Shown here piece after piece: positions 1 through 5,189 of a stretch of 7,042 nucleotides of DNA. Under the pieces are notes generated by a model, which was given only the letters and a program-made list of their open reading frames with translations, did not search any database and was not told where the DNA came from. A program made the position numbers and the translations under genes. Origin of the DNA: Gp7-AA10 sp041483175. GTDB taxonomy: Bacteria; Acidobacteriota; Thermoanaerobaculia; Gp7-AA8. The stretch is taken from positions 1-7,042 of the forward strand of contig JBGPFD010000179.1 in the NCBI GenBank assembly GCA_041483175.1, in the 5' to 3' direction. Position 1 is the first letter of the stretch, and each line of letters opens with the position of its first letter.

Positions 1-533
1 ACGAGCTGATGGCCCACGCGTATGCACATCTGTACAGACTGCCGGTGACCGGGCTGCGCTTCTTCACCGTCTACGGGCCATGGGGGCGCCCCGACATGGC
101 GCTGTTCAAGTTCACCAAGGCCATGCTGGCCGGCGAGCCTATCCCGGTCTACAACGAGGGACAGATGATCCGCGACTTCACCTACATCGACGACATCGTC
201 GAAGGCGTGGTGCGCATCCTCGATGTGATCCCGGCGCCGAATCCGGAATGGGAGAGCGACCATCCCGATCCGGCGACGAGCAACGCGCCGTACCGCATCT
301 ATAACATCGGCAACAACCGCCCGGTGGAGCTCCTGCACTTCATCTCCGTCCTCGAAAAAACTCTGGGCATCAAGGCGAAGCTCGATCTGCTTCCGATGCA
401 GCCGGGCGACGTGCCGTCGACCATGGCCGACGTGAACGATCTCGAACGCGCCACCGGCTTCCGGCCACAAACGACGGTGCACGATGGGATCGCGGCGTTC
501 GTCAAGTGGTATCGGGAGTACTACCGCGTCTGA
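1..533 (+). CDS. NAD-dependent nucleotide-sugar epimerase, UDP-glucuronate 4-epimerase-like (5' partial)
   Basis: The frame is open through the left edge (codons for Glu-Leu precede the first Met at 9), so this is the C-terminal part of a longer protein ending with TGA at 531-533. The segments RFFTVYGPWGRPDMALF, the downstream RDFTYIDDIVEGV and YNIGNNRPVELLHFI are characteristic of extended short-chain dehydrogenase/reductase sugar epimerases. The WGRPDMA form is typical of the CapI-type UDP-glucuronate 4-epimerases, which interconvert UDP-glucuronate and UDP-galacturonate for capsule or lipopolysaccharide synthesis in the cytoplasm. The NAD-binding Rossmann half and the catalytic Tyr-x-x-x-Lys lie outside the window; in the family the Lys falls a few residues before the ELMAH segment seen at the edge. 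About 176 of an expected 320-340 residues are present. The family call is strong; the exact substrate is inferred from similarity and could be another UDP-hexose. Confidence 0.88.
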   Translation, partial: ELMAHAYAHLYRLPVTGLRFFTVYGPWGRPDMALFKFTKAMLAGEPIPVYNEGQMIRDFTYIDDIVEGVVRILDVIPAPNPEWESDHPDPATSNAPYRIYNIGNNRPVELLHFISVLEKTLGIKAKLDLLPMQPGDVPSTMADVNDLERATGFRPQTTVHDGIAAFVKWYREYYRV

Positions 534-537
534 GACC

Positions 538-627
538 CTGTCACCCCGAGCGTCAGCGAGGGGCCTGGTGGCGTGGGTGGCGCGCCAACCGCCCTTCCAG
601 GCCCCTCGCTAACGCTCGGGGTGACAG
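538..627. repeat. Long inverted repeat between convergent genes, probable bidirectional terminator
   Basis: Arms 538-568 and 597-627 are 31 nt each and complementary with a single mismatch (C554 opposite A611), separated by a 28-nt loop. The loop itself contains an imperfect palindrome around GGCGCGCC. The arm begins CTGTCACCCCGAGCG, a word I associate with dispersed palindromic repeats in several GC-rich phyla. It lies 4 nt after the epimerase stop and 33 nt before the aminotransferase stop, so a transcript from either side would fold it. There is no T-tract, so any terminator action would not be the classical intrinsic type. It may simply be a repeat-family copy. Confidence 0.8.
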
Positions 628-633
628 CGCGCT

Positions 634-655
634 CGGCGGGCGGGGGCGCCCGCCG
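634..655. repeat. Short GC-only hairpin
   Basis: CGGCGGGCG at 634-642 is perfectly complementary to CGCCCGCCG at 647-655, with a GGGG loop. It lies 5 nt beyond the aminotransferase stop codon (minus strand 661-663), so it would form right at the 3' end of that mRNA. It may help terminate transcription or protect the mRNA end. No T-tract follows on either strand. Confidence 0.55.
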
Positions 656-660
656 CCACA

Positions 661-1752
661 CTAGGGCTGGCGAAGACCTTTGATGATCGCGCGCGCCACT
701 TCTTCGATCTGCGGCCGCGTCAATTCCGGATAGACCGGAATGGCCAGCGTCTGCTGCGCCGCGATTTCGGAATTAGGAAAGCGGCCGGCGCGCAGATGCG
801 CGAAACACTCCTGCTGCGGCAGCGTGAGCGGATAGTAGATCTCGCAGCCGATTCCGGCGCCTTTCAGATGGGCCATGAGCTGGTCGCGGCCCTTTTCGAT
901 CCGAATCACGTACTGATTGAAGACGTGCCGCCGTCGGGGCATCTCGCGCGGCAGAACGATTCCGGAGACTCCGCGCAGCAGTTCGCCGTAGATCGAAGCG
1001 TTCCGCCGGCGCGCGTCGCTCCAGGCATCCAGGTGGGCCAGCTTCACGTGCAGGATCGCCGCCTGCAGCGCGTCGATGCGGAAGTTCCCGCCGACATAGC
1101 GGTGGTAATACTTCGGGCGCATCCCGTGCACGCGGTAGTCGACCAACTTCTCCGCGAGCGCATCATCGTTCGTGGTCACCGCGCCGGCATCGCCGAAGGC
1201 GCCGAGGTTCTTGGACGGGAAGAACGAGAAACAGCCGATCGTCCCGAGCGATCCGGCCCGCCGTCCGCCGTACTCCGCTCCGACCGCCTGCGCCGCATCC
1301 TCGACGATCGGAATCCCGAAATCGATCTGGTCCATCGCCGCGGTCTGGCCGTACAGATACACGGGCATGATGGCCTTCGTCCGTTTGGTGATCCGTTCTT
1401 TGATGCGCGCCGGATCGATGTTGTAGTCGTCGAGCGTAATGTCGACGAACACGGGCGTCGCGCCGAGCCGGGCCACGACGCCGGCGGTGGCGAAGAACGA
1501 GTAGGCCGGCACGATCACCTCGTCGCCGGGACCAACACCGAGGACCATCAGCGCGACGAGGAGCGCATCGGTTCCGGAGGAGACGCCGATGGCGTGTTTG
1601 CTCTGGTGGTAGGCGGCGAAGTCGCGCTCGAATGCCTCCACATGCTTGCCGAGGATGAAGGCCTGCGATTCGTAGACCTCTTCGGTGACGCGGAGGATCT
1701 CGTCGCGAATGGTGGCGTATTGGGCCTTGAGATCGAGTAGAGGGACTGGCAT
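661..1752 (-). CDS. DegT/DnrJ/EryC1/StrS-family PLP-dependent sugar aminotransferase
   Basis: This 363-residue protein matches the usual 360-400 residue length of the family, which transfers an amino group from glutamate (usually) to a keto-sugar nucleotide. Visible landmarks are the N-terminal VPLLDLKAQY, SSGTDALLVAL (about 58-68, cofactor phosphate region), VPAYSFFATA (81-90), IVEDAAQAVGAEYGG (149-163, with Asp152 expected to contact the pyridine nitrogen) and FSFFPSKNLGAFGDAG (175-190), whose Lys181 is the expected Schiff-base lysine. The C-terminal GIGCEIYYPLTLPQQECF is also typical. The opening resembles WbpE/WlbC-like enzymes that make 3-amino sugars, but substrate cannot be assigned here. 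It starts at ATG 1752 with no clear Shine-Dalgarno sequence. It is convergent with the epimerase, suggesting a surface-glycan locus extending leftwards. Confidence 0.93.
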   Translation of the reverse strand: MPVPLLDLKAQYATIRDEILRVTEEVYESQAFILGKHVEAFERDFAAYHQSKHAIGVSSGTDALLVALMVLGVGPGDEVIVPAYSFFATAGVVARLGATPVFVDITLDDYNIDPARIKERITKRTKAIMPVYLYGQTAAMDQIDFGIPIVEDAAQAVGAEYGGRRAGSLGTIGCFSFFPSKNLGAFGDAGAVTTNDDALAEKLVDYRVHGMRPKYYHRYVGGNFRIDALQAAILHVKLAHLDAWSDARRRNASIYGELLRGVSGIVLPREMPRRRHVFNQYVIRIEKGRDQLMAHLKGAGIGCEIYYPLTLPQQECFAHLRAGRFPNSEIAAQQTLAIPVYPELTRPQIEEVARAIIKGLRQP

Positions 1753-1770
1753 GGCGGCAAGAGTCTATCG

Positions 1771-1814
1771 CCCCTCACCCGGCCTTCGGCCACCGCGAAG
1801 CGGCGGATGAGGGG
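1771..1814. repeat. Palindromic element with two internal hairpins (three-way-junction fold)
   Basis: Outer arms CCCCTCACCC and the TGAGGGG end (1771-1780 with 1805-1814) pair with one mismatch (C1778/A1807). Inside are two perfect mini-hairpins: GGCC-TTC-GGCC at 1781-1791 and CCGC-GAA-GCGG at 1793-1803. The predicted structure is a stem with two side stem-loops. It sits 18 nt upstream of the aminotransferase start, in the divergent gap before the secreted-protein gene. Its ends match those of the larger element at 6648-6803 (CCCCTCACCCG and CGGATGAGGGG), so both are copies of one family with different middles. Confidence 0.75.
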
Positions 1815-1870
1815 TCCGCTAAACGAACTCCGCGCGCGCTCCGTATCACCAGTACCCGGAAATCTAACAA

Positions 1871-1898
1871 TTTTCATCACTCATTTACATGTCATAAT
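1871..1898 (+). promoter_or_regulatory. Candidate promoter for the secreted-protein gene
   Basis: The stretch 1860-1910 is markedly AT-rich in an otherwise GC-rich window. TTTTCA at 1871-1876 (four of six to the -35 consensus) and CATAAT at 1893-1898 (five of six to the -10 consensus) are 16 nt apart. This would place the transcript start near 1905 and leave about a 58-nt leader ahead of the Shine-Dalgarno and ATG at 1963. The match is read by eye only. Confidence 0.35.
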
Positions 1899-1962
1899 CT
1901 CATAAACAGTTTCCCCGGTGTTCCCGTATCAGAGGGCGACTTTGAATTCGAAAGGAGCCCTC

Positions 1963-3027
1963 ATGAAACTCAAGCAACTCATCACCGCAGCATCGATCGC
2001 CCTCCTGCCAATTGCGGCCGGCGCGGCGACGCTCATCGTCCCCGCCGCCGGCACCGGCCCGGGGGCAAACGACAGTCACTGGCAGAGCGAGCTGACGCTC
2101 CACAACACCAGCTCCTCGCCGGTCACCGCCGGCCTCGCCTTCCACGATCGCGCCGGCGTGCAAAACGGCGACAGCGTCACGGTCAACGCGCGCGGCACGC
2201 TGTCGATCGCCGACATCGTCGCCAGCCGCTTCGGACGCCAGAGCGCCACCGGCGCGATCGAGATCACCGTTCCCGATGCCAGCGCCAGCAAGCTGACCAT
2301 CACCTCGCGCACGTTCAACAGTTCGGCCAACGGCCAGTTCGGGCAGGACATCCCGGCGATCAACGCCAACGACGCCGCGGCGGCCGGCGCGGTGGTCGTG
2401 CTGCAGGCGCCGTCGTCCGCGACCGACGCGCGCTTCAACTTCGGCCTGTACGCCGTGAGTGATGCCACCGTTCGCTGGGAGCTGGTGCGCGCCGACGGCA
2501 CGCTGCTCACGCCGATCGCTGTGCAGAGCTATGCCGCCGGAACGCAACTGCAGTTCAACAACGGCATCAGCACACTGCTCGGCGCGACCGCGCAGGACAA
2601 CGACGCCGTGCAGGCCGTCATCACCGGCGGCAAGGTGATCGCCTACGGCAGCGCGGTCAACAACGCCAGCAGCGATCCGACGTACGTGCCTGGGATTGCG
2701 GCGCGGGAAGACATCCGCGTCAACTTCCTCGGCGTCGATCTCGATGAGAACGGCACGATCGATGTGGCCGACGCGAATCACGACGGCGTGCTCGATCAGC
2801 CGATCGACATTTTCACGTCGCTCTATCCGAATTACTTCCGCGTCGTCGTCGCTGGCGGTGCAACGCTCGAGATCGTCGACGCCCCGCTCGACGCGGTGCT
2901 GATCGATGCCCAGACGATCGAGTGGGCACCCGGCGGCAACATGAAAGGACAGACGGGAGTACTGAAGGTTCGCGCGACCGTCAACGGAGTTTCCGACATT
3001 CTGACGATTCCAGTGAACTTCCGATAA
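1963..3027 (+). CDS. Exported protein of unknown function with EF-hand-like calcium loops
   Basis: The start is ATG 1963, preceded by AGGAG at 1953-1957 with 5-nt spacing. An in-frame GTG at 1918 would bury the signal peptide and is rejected. The 354-residue product opens with a typical Sec signal peptide: a basic start, a hydrophobic run and an AxA site near residues 19-22. The mature part begins LIVPAAGTGPGANDSHWQSEL, followed by LTLHNTSSSPVTAGLAF and SRTFNSSANGQFGQDIPA. I recognise this pattern from a large family of secreted beta-rich proteins common in Acidobacteriota-type genomes, with no known biochemical role. Near residues 259-278 are two EF-hand/dockerin-like loops, DLDENGTID and DANHDGVLD, suggesting calcium binding. 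No catalytic motif or membrane anchor is visible. A TyrRS gene converges on its 3' end; no functional link is implied. Confidence 0.85.
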   Translation: MKLKQLITAASIALLPIAAGAATLIVPAAGTGPGANDSHWQSELTLHNTSSSPVTAGLAFHDRAGVQNGDSVTVNARGTLSIADIVASRFGRQSATGAIEITVPDASASKLTITSRTFNSSANGQFGQDIPAINANDAAAAGAVVVLQAPSSATDARFNFGLYAVSDATVRWELVRADGTLLTPIAVQSYAAGTQLQFNNGISTLLGATAQDNDAVQAVITGGKVIAYGSAVNNASSDPTYVPGIAAREDIRVNFLGVDLDENGTIDVADANHDGVLDQPIDIFTSLYPNYFRVVVAGGATLEIVDAPLDAVLIDAQTIEWAPGGNMKGQTGVLKVRATVNGVSDILTIPVNFR

Positions 3028-3032
3028 CCCAA

Positions 3033-3184
3033 CGCAGGGCCGGCTCTCCACGTAGGGCCGGCTCTCCACGTGGGGCCGGCTCTCCAGCCGGCCCGAACCG
3101 GCTAAGAGCCGGTTCTACGTCATTAATCCAACGTGGGGCCGGCTCTCCAGCCGGCCCCGAACCGGCTGAGAGCCGGTTCTACGT
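3033..3184. repeat. Tandem array of palindromic double-hairpin repeats
   Basis: Three 18-bp units, each containing GGGCCGGCTCTCCA, start at 3033, 3051 and 3069. The third begins a longer module of about 63 bp that is repeated from 3132. Each long module holds two adjacent hairpins. The first is GGGGCCGGCT/AGCCGGCCCC around a CTCC loop; it is 10 bp in copy two and 9 bp in copy one, which lacks one C. The second is GAACCGGCT/AGCCGGTTC around a 3-nt loop, followed by TACGT. The array fills the gap between the secreted-protein stop (3025-3027) and the tyrS stop (3189-3191), so it may serve as a terminator for both. The module looks like a dispersed repeat family; other copies cannot be checked from here. 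Confidence 0.88.
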
Positions 3185-3188
3185 CACG

Positions 3189-4373
3189 TCATTCGAATTT
3201 CACTCTCGCGAATCTGCGCTTCCCCACCTTGAGCAGATACGACTTCCCGCCGTGCGCGTCGAGCGTCTGCTTCACATGCTCAACTTTCGCGTCATCGATC
3301 AGCACGCCGCCCTGGGCCACGAGCCGCTGCGCTTCCTTGTTCGTCGGCGCCAGCCCCGCGGCGACGATGATCTTTGTCAGGAACTGCGGCTCGTTCGATG
3401 CCGGAAGCGTCTTCTCCTCGATATCGCTCGGCGCCTGGCGCTCGCTGAAGATGCGACGGAATTCTCTGTCAGCGGCGTCAGCGGCTTCTTTGCCATGGAA
3501 CTCGGTGATGATCAAGCGCGCAAGGTTGCGCTTCGACTCCATCGGATGGCTCTTCAGTTTTTCGATTTGCTCGACAGTCAAATCGGTGCACAGGAGGTAG
3601 TACTTCCACATCAGCGCGTCGGAGATCGACATCACCTTGCCGAAGATCGACTGCGGATCTTCGGTGATCCCGATGTAGTTGCCGAGCGACTTGGACATCT
3701 TCTCCACGCCGTCGAGCCCTTCGAGCAGCGGCGTGGTGAGGACGACCTGCGGTTCGAGGCCGTACTCGCGCATCAGGTCGCGCCCGACGAGCAGATTGAA
3801 AAGCTGATCGGTGCCGCCCATCTCCACGTCCGCCTTCAGCGCCACCGAGTCGTACGCCTGGGCCAGCGGATAGAGCAGCTCGTGGATGGAAATCGGCTGA
3901 TGGGCTTCGAATCGCTTCCGGAAATCTTCGCGTTCCAGCATCCGCGCCAGGGTGTACTTCGCCGCGAGCTTCACCATGCCGGCGGAGCCGAGCGCGCCGA
4001 GCCACTCGTTGTTGAAGCGGATCTCGGTCTTGACGGGATCGAGAATCTTGAACACCTGGCGCTCGTACGTCTTCGCATTCTGCTCGATCTCCTCGGGCGT
4101 GAGCGCCGGGCGCGTCGTCTTCTTCCCCGTCGGGTCGCCGATCATTCCCGTGAAATCGCCGATGACGAAGATGACACGATGCCCGAGCTGCTGGAAGTGC
4201 TTCATCTTGCGGATGACGACCGTGTGCCCGAGGTGGATGTCGGGGGCGGTGGGATCGAATCCGACCTTGACCGTGAGCGGCTTGCCGCGGGCGAGCTTCG
4301 CGCGGAGGTCCTTCCGGTCGATGAGATCGACTGCGCCCTTGGTGAGGAAGTCCAATTGCTGTTCGACATCCAT
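3189..4373 (-). CDS. tyrS: Tyrosyl-tRNA synthetase
   Basis: TyrRS charges tRNA-Tyr with tyrosine in the cytoplasm using ATP. The 394-residue protein carries the class I signature as PDIHLGH (residues 44-50, the HIGH motif), GGTDQLFNLLVGRDL (186-200, tyrosine and ATP pocket) and KMSKSLGNYIGI (225-236, the KMSKS loop). An S4-like RNA-binding domain follows at about 330-390 (TNKEAQRLVAQGGVLIDD). The HLGH form and length of about 400 fit the TyrZ-like bacterial subgroup rather than the longer-insert E. coli type. The start is ATG 4373 with no good Shine-Dalgarno sequence. TACAAT (minus strand, 4389-4384) could be a -10 box giving a very short leader, but no -35 is apparent. The 24-nt gap to the upstream gene suggests cotranscription and leaves no room for a T-box. 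The stop lies 4 nt from the repeat array. Confidence 0.97.
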   Translation of the reverse strand: MDVEQQLDFLTKGAVDLIDRKDLRAKLARGKPLTVKVGFDPTAPDIHLGHTVVIRKMKHFQQLGHRVIFVIGDFTGMIGDPTGKKTTRPALTPEEIEQNAKTYERQVFKILDPVKTEIRFNNEWLGALGSAGMVKLAAKYTLARMLEREDFRKRFEAHQPISIHELLYPLAQAYDSVALKADVEMGGTDQLFNLLVGRDLMREYGLEPQVVLTTPLLEGLDGVEKMSKSLGNYIGITEDPQSIFGKVMSISDALMWKYYLLCTDLTVEQIEKLKSHPMESKRNLARLIITEFHGKEAADAADREFRRIFSERQAPSDIEEKTLPASNEPQFLTKIIVAAGLAPTNKEAQRLVAQGGVLIDDAKVEHVKQTLDAHGGKSYLLKVGKRRFARVKFE

Positions 4374-4397
4374 GCGGGCGCCGATTGTACGGCAGGG

Positions 4398-4964
4398 CTA
4401 CGCCGCGTCGCCCCAGATCGAGCGGAGGTCGATCTCGATGGCGTCGAACGGCGGGGCGGCGACTTTGTCATCACCGCCATAAACGTGCTGCACAGTCCAG
4501 ACGTCGTTCGCCAGCTTCATCACTTCGAGTGTTCGCTGCACAGGATCGACGAGCCAGGCCCACCCGACCTGTTCTCGCGCGTAAATGGGGAGCTTCTTCG
4601 CCCGGTCGATCCTGCCGGTCGATGGGGAGATCACTTCGCAAATCCAATCGGGGGCCATTTCGAACCAGGCTGTCTCGGGCAGGGCGGGCATGCGTTCACG
4701 GCGCCAACCGGCAATGTCGGGGACGACGACATCACGCCGAAGATGCAGTTCGGGCTCAACGATGATCCACCACCCGCCCGGCCCACCCTGTCCGTCATCG
4801 TAGGGAGGCCCGATCCGAAACATGAGGGCCGATTGCGCTCGTCCATGCCGCGGAGCGGGCCGCGGCGATACGTTCAGCTCGCCATCAAGGATCTCGCCGA
4901 CGACGTTGTCCGGAAGTCGCAGCAGATCCTCATACGTCGCCCCTCGATGCGCCGGGATGCTCAC
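4398..4964 (-). CDS. Uma2 family (DUF820) PD-(D/E)XK nuclease-fold protein
   Basis: The 188-residue length is typical of Uma2 proteins, a restriction-endonuclease-fold family found in large numbers in cyanobacteria and some GC-rich phyla; their biological role is largely unknown. Recognisable parts are the N-terminal TYEDLLRLPDN helix, EILDGELNVSPRP (24-36), RRDVVVPDIAGWR (76-88, Asp83), and PDWICEVISPSTGRIDRAKK (105-124, Glu110), ending with WAWLVDPVQRTLEVM. Asp83 and Glu110 fit the metal-binding acidic pair and the basic residues after SPSTGRIDR the usual conserved tail, so the active site looks intact. The start is a GTG at 4964; a weak GAGGG lies about 13 nt upstream. The gene lies 24 nt before tyrS on the same strand and is divergent from the his leader, whose promoter begins only 22 nt from its start codon. 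Confidence 0.9.
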   Translation of the reverse strand: MSIPAHRGATYEDLLRLPDNVVGEILDGELNVSPRPAPRHGRAQSALMFRIGPPYDDGQGGPGGWWIIVEPELHLRRDVVVPDIAGWRRERMPALPETAWFEMAPDWICEVISPSTGRIDRAKKLPIYAREQVGWAWLVDPVQRTLEVMKLANDVWTVQHVYGGDDKVAAPPFDAIEIDLRSIWGDAA

Positions 4965-4985
4965 GGCAGGATTATCCCTCGGAAT

Positions 4986-5014
4986 TTGACAAGCCGCCCT
5001 GGCGTCTCTACACT
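4986..5014 (+). promoter_or_regulatory. Sigma-70-type promoter of the his operon
   Basis: A perfect TTGACA (-35) lies at 4986-4991, followed after exactly 17 nt by TACACT (-10, four of six) at 5009-5014. The predicted transcript start is near 5020-5022, only about 6 nt before the leader-peptide ATG at 5027. The position directly ahead of a His-rich leader peptide and attenuator supports the call strongly, although no experiment is available. Confidence 0.75.
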
Positions 5015-5026
5015 CGCCGAGTTTTT

Positions 5027-5077
5027 ATGAACAACGCACTCGCTCACCGGCACCACCGCCATCACCATGTGATGTAG
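5027..5077 (+). CDS. hisL: His operon leader peptide
   Basis: This 16-codon ORF encodes MNNALAHRHHRHHHVM and ends with TAG at 5075-5077. Six of the eight residues at positions 7-14 are histidine, as in enterobacterial HisL with its run of seven His codons. Its role is regulatory: translation rate across the His codons senses charged tRNA-His and sets which RNA hairpins form downstream. It is placed just after a good promoter and before a terminator and hisZ. The predicted 5' leader is only about 6 nt with at most a GAG (5019-5021) as ribosome site, so translation may be almost leaderless. The symbol is given by function and position, not by sequence homology, since leader peptides do not conserve sequence beyond the His run. 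Confidence 0.9.
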   Translation: MNNALAHRHHRHHHVM

Positions 5078-5181
5078 GGGTGCTTTTTGTGCGAAGCGCC
5101 CCCCGTCGAGAAGGGGCGCCGCAAGAGCGACGAAGCCATAAGCATCAACCCAACCTCTTCTCCACGCGCGGGGAAGAGGTT
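5050..5181 (+). promoter_or_regulatory. Histidine transcription attenuator with alternative RNA pairings
   Basis: Six segments can pair in mutually exclusive ways. 1:2 is a broken stem running from His codons (GCACC 5050-5054 with GGTGC 5079-5083, CC 5056-5057 with GG 5077-5078, CATCAC 5060-5065 with GTGATG 5069-5074). 2:3 is 5077-5085 with 5094-5102 (9 bp, one G-U). 3:4 is GCGCCCC 5096-5102 with GGGGCGC 5113-5119 (7 bp). 4:5, the antiterminator, is 5108-5116 with 5154-5162 (9 bp, one G-U). 5:6 is the terminator. A ribosome stalled at His codons frees segment 2, giving 2:3 then 4:5 and readthrough. A ribosome reaching the TAG covers segment 2, giving 3:4 and 5:6. Without translation 1:2, 3:4 and 5:6 form. 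This is the same logic as the enteric his attenuator. Pairings were found by eye and no energies were computed. Confidence 0.85.
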
Positions 5182-5189
5182 TTTTGTTT
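5152..5189 (+). terminator. Intrinsic terminator of the his attenuator
   Basis: AACCTCTTCTCC (5152-5163) pairs with GGGGAAGAGGTT (5170-5181) over 12 bp with one G-U pair, around the loop ACGCGC. It is followed by six T (5180-5185) and TTT at 5187-5189, and the hisZ ATG begins at the very next base. The purine-rich 3' arm is also the only Shine-Dalgarno-like sequence for hisZ, so the hairpin could block translation as well as end transcription. Confidence 0.92.

Noticed and set aside
796..1740. 314-residue plus-strand open frame
   Set aside because: It is antisense to the sugar aminotransferase, which has all its PLP-enzyme motifs; the translation has no family features.
1918..1962. GTG start for the secreted protein
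   Set aside because: It would put 15 polar residues before the signal peptide and lacks a ribosome site, while ATG 1963 has AGGAG at the right spacing.
1900..3069. 389-residue minus-strand open frame
   Set aside because: It is antisense to the secreted protein with a good ribosome site and signal peptide; the Arg/Val/Asp/Gly-rich translation is typical of a GC shadow frame.
3033..3184. Possible CRISPR array
   Set aside because: The units are directly abutting palindromes with no unique spacers of regular length, and no cas genes are nearby.
2922..5030. 702-residue plus-strand open frame
   Set aside because: It runs antisense to tyrS and the Uma2 gene, both of which have clear family motifs; its translation is Arg/Asp/Leu-rich and repeat-like. 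It is a high-GC shadow frame.
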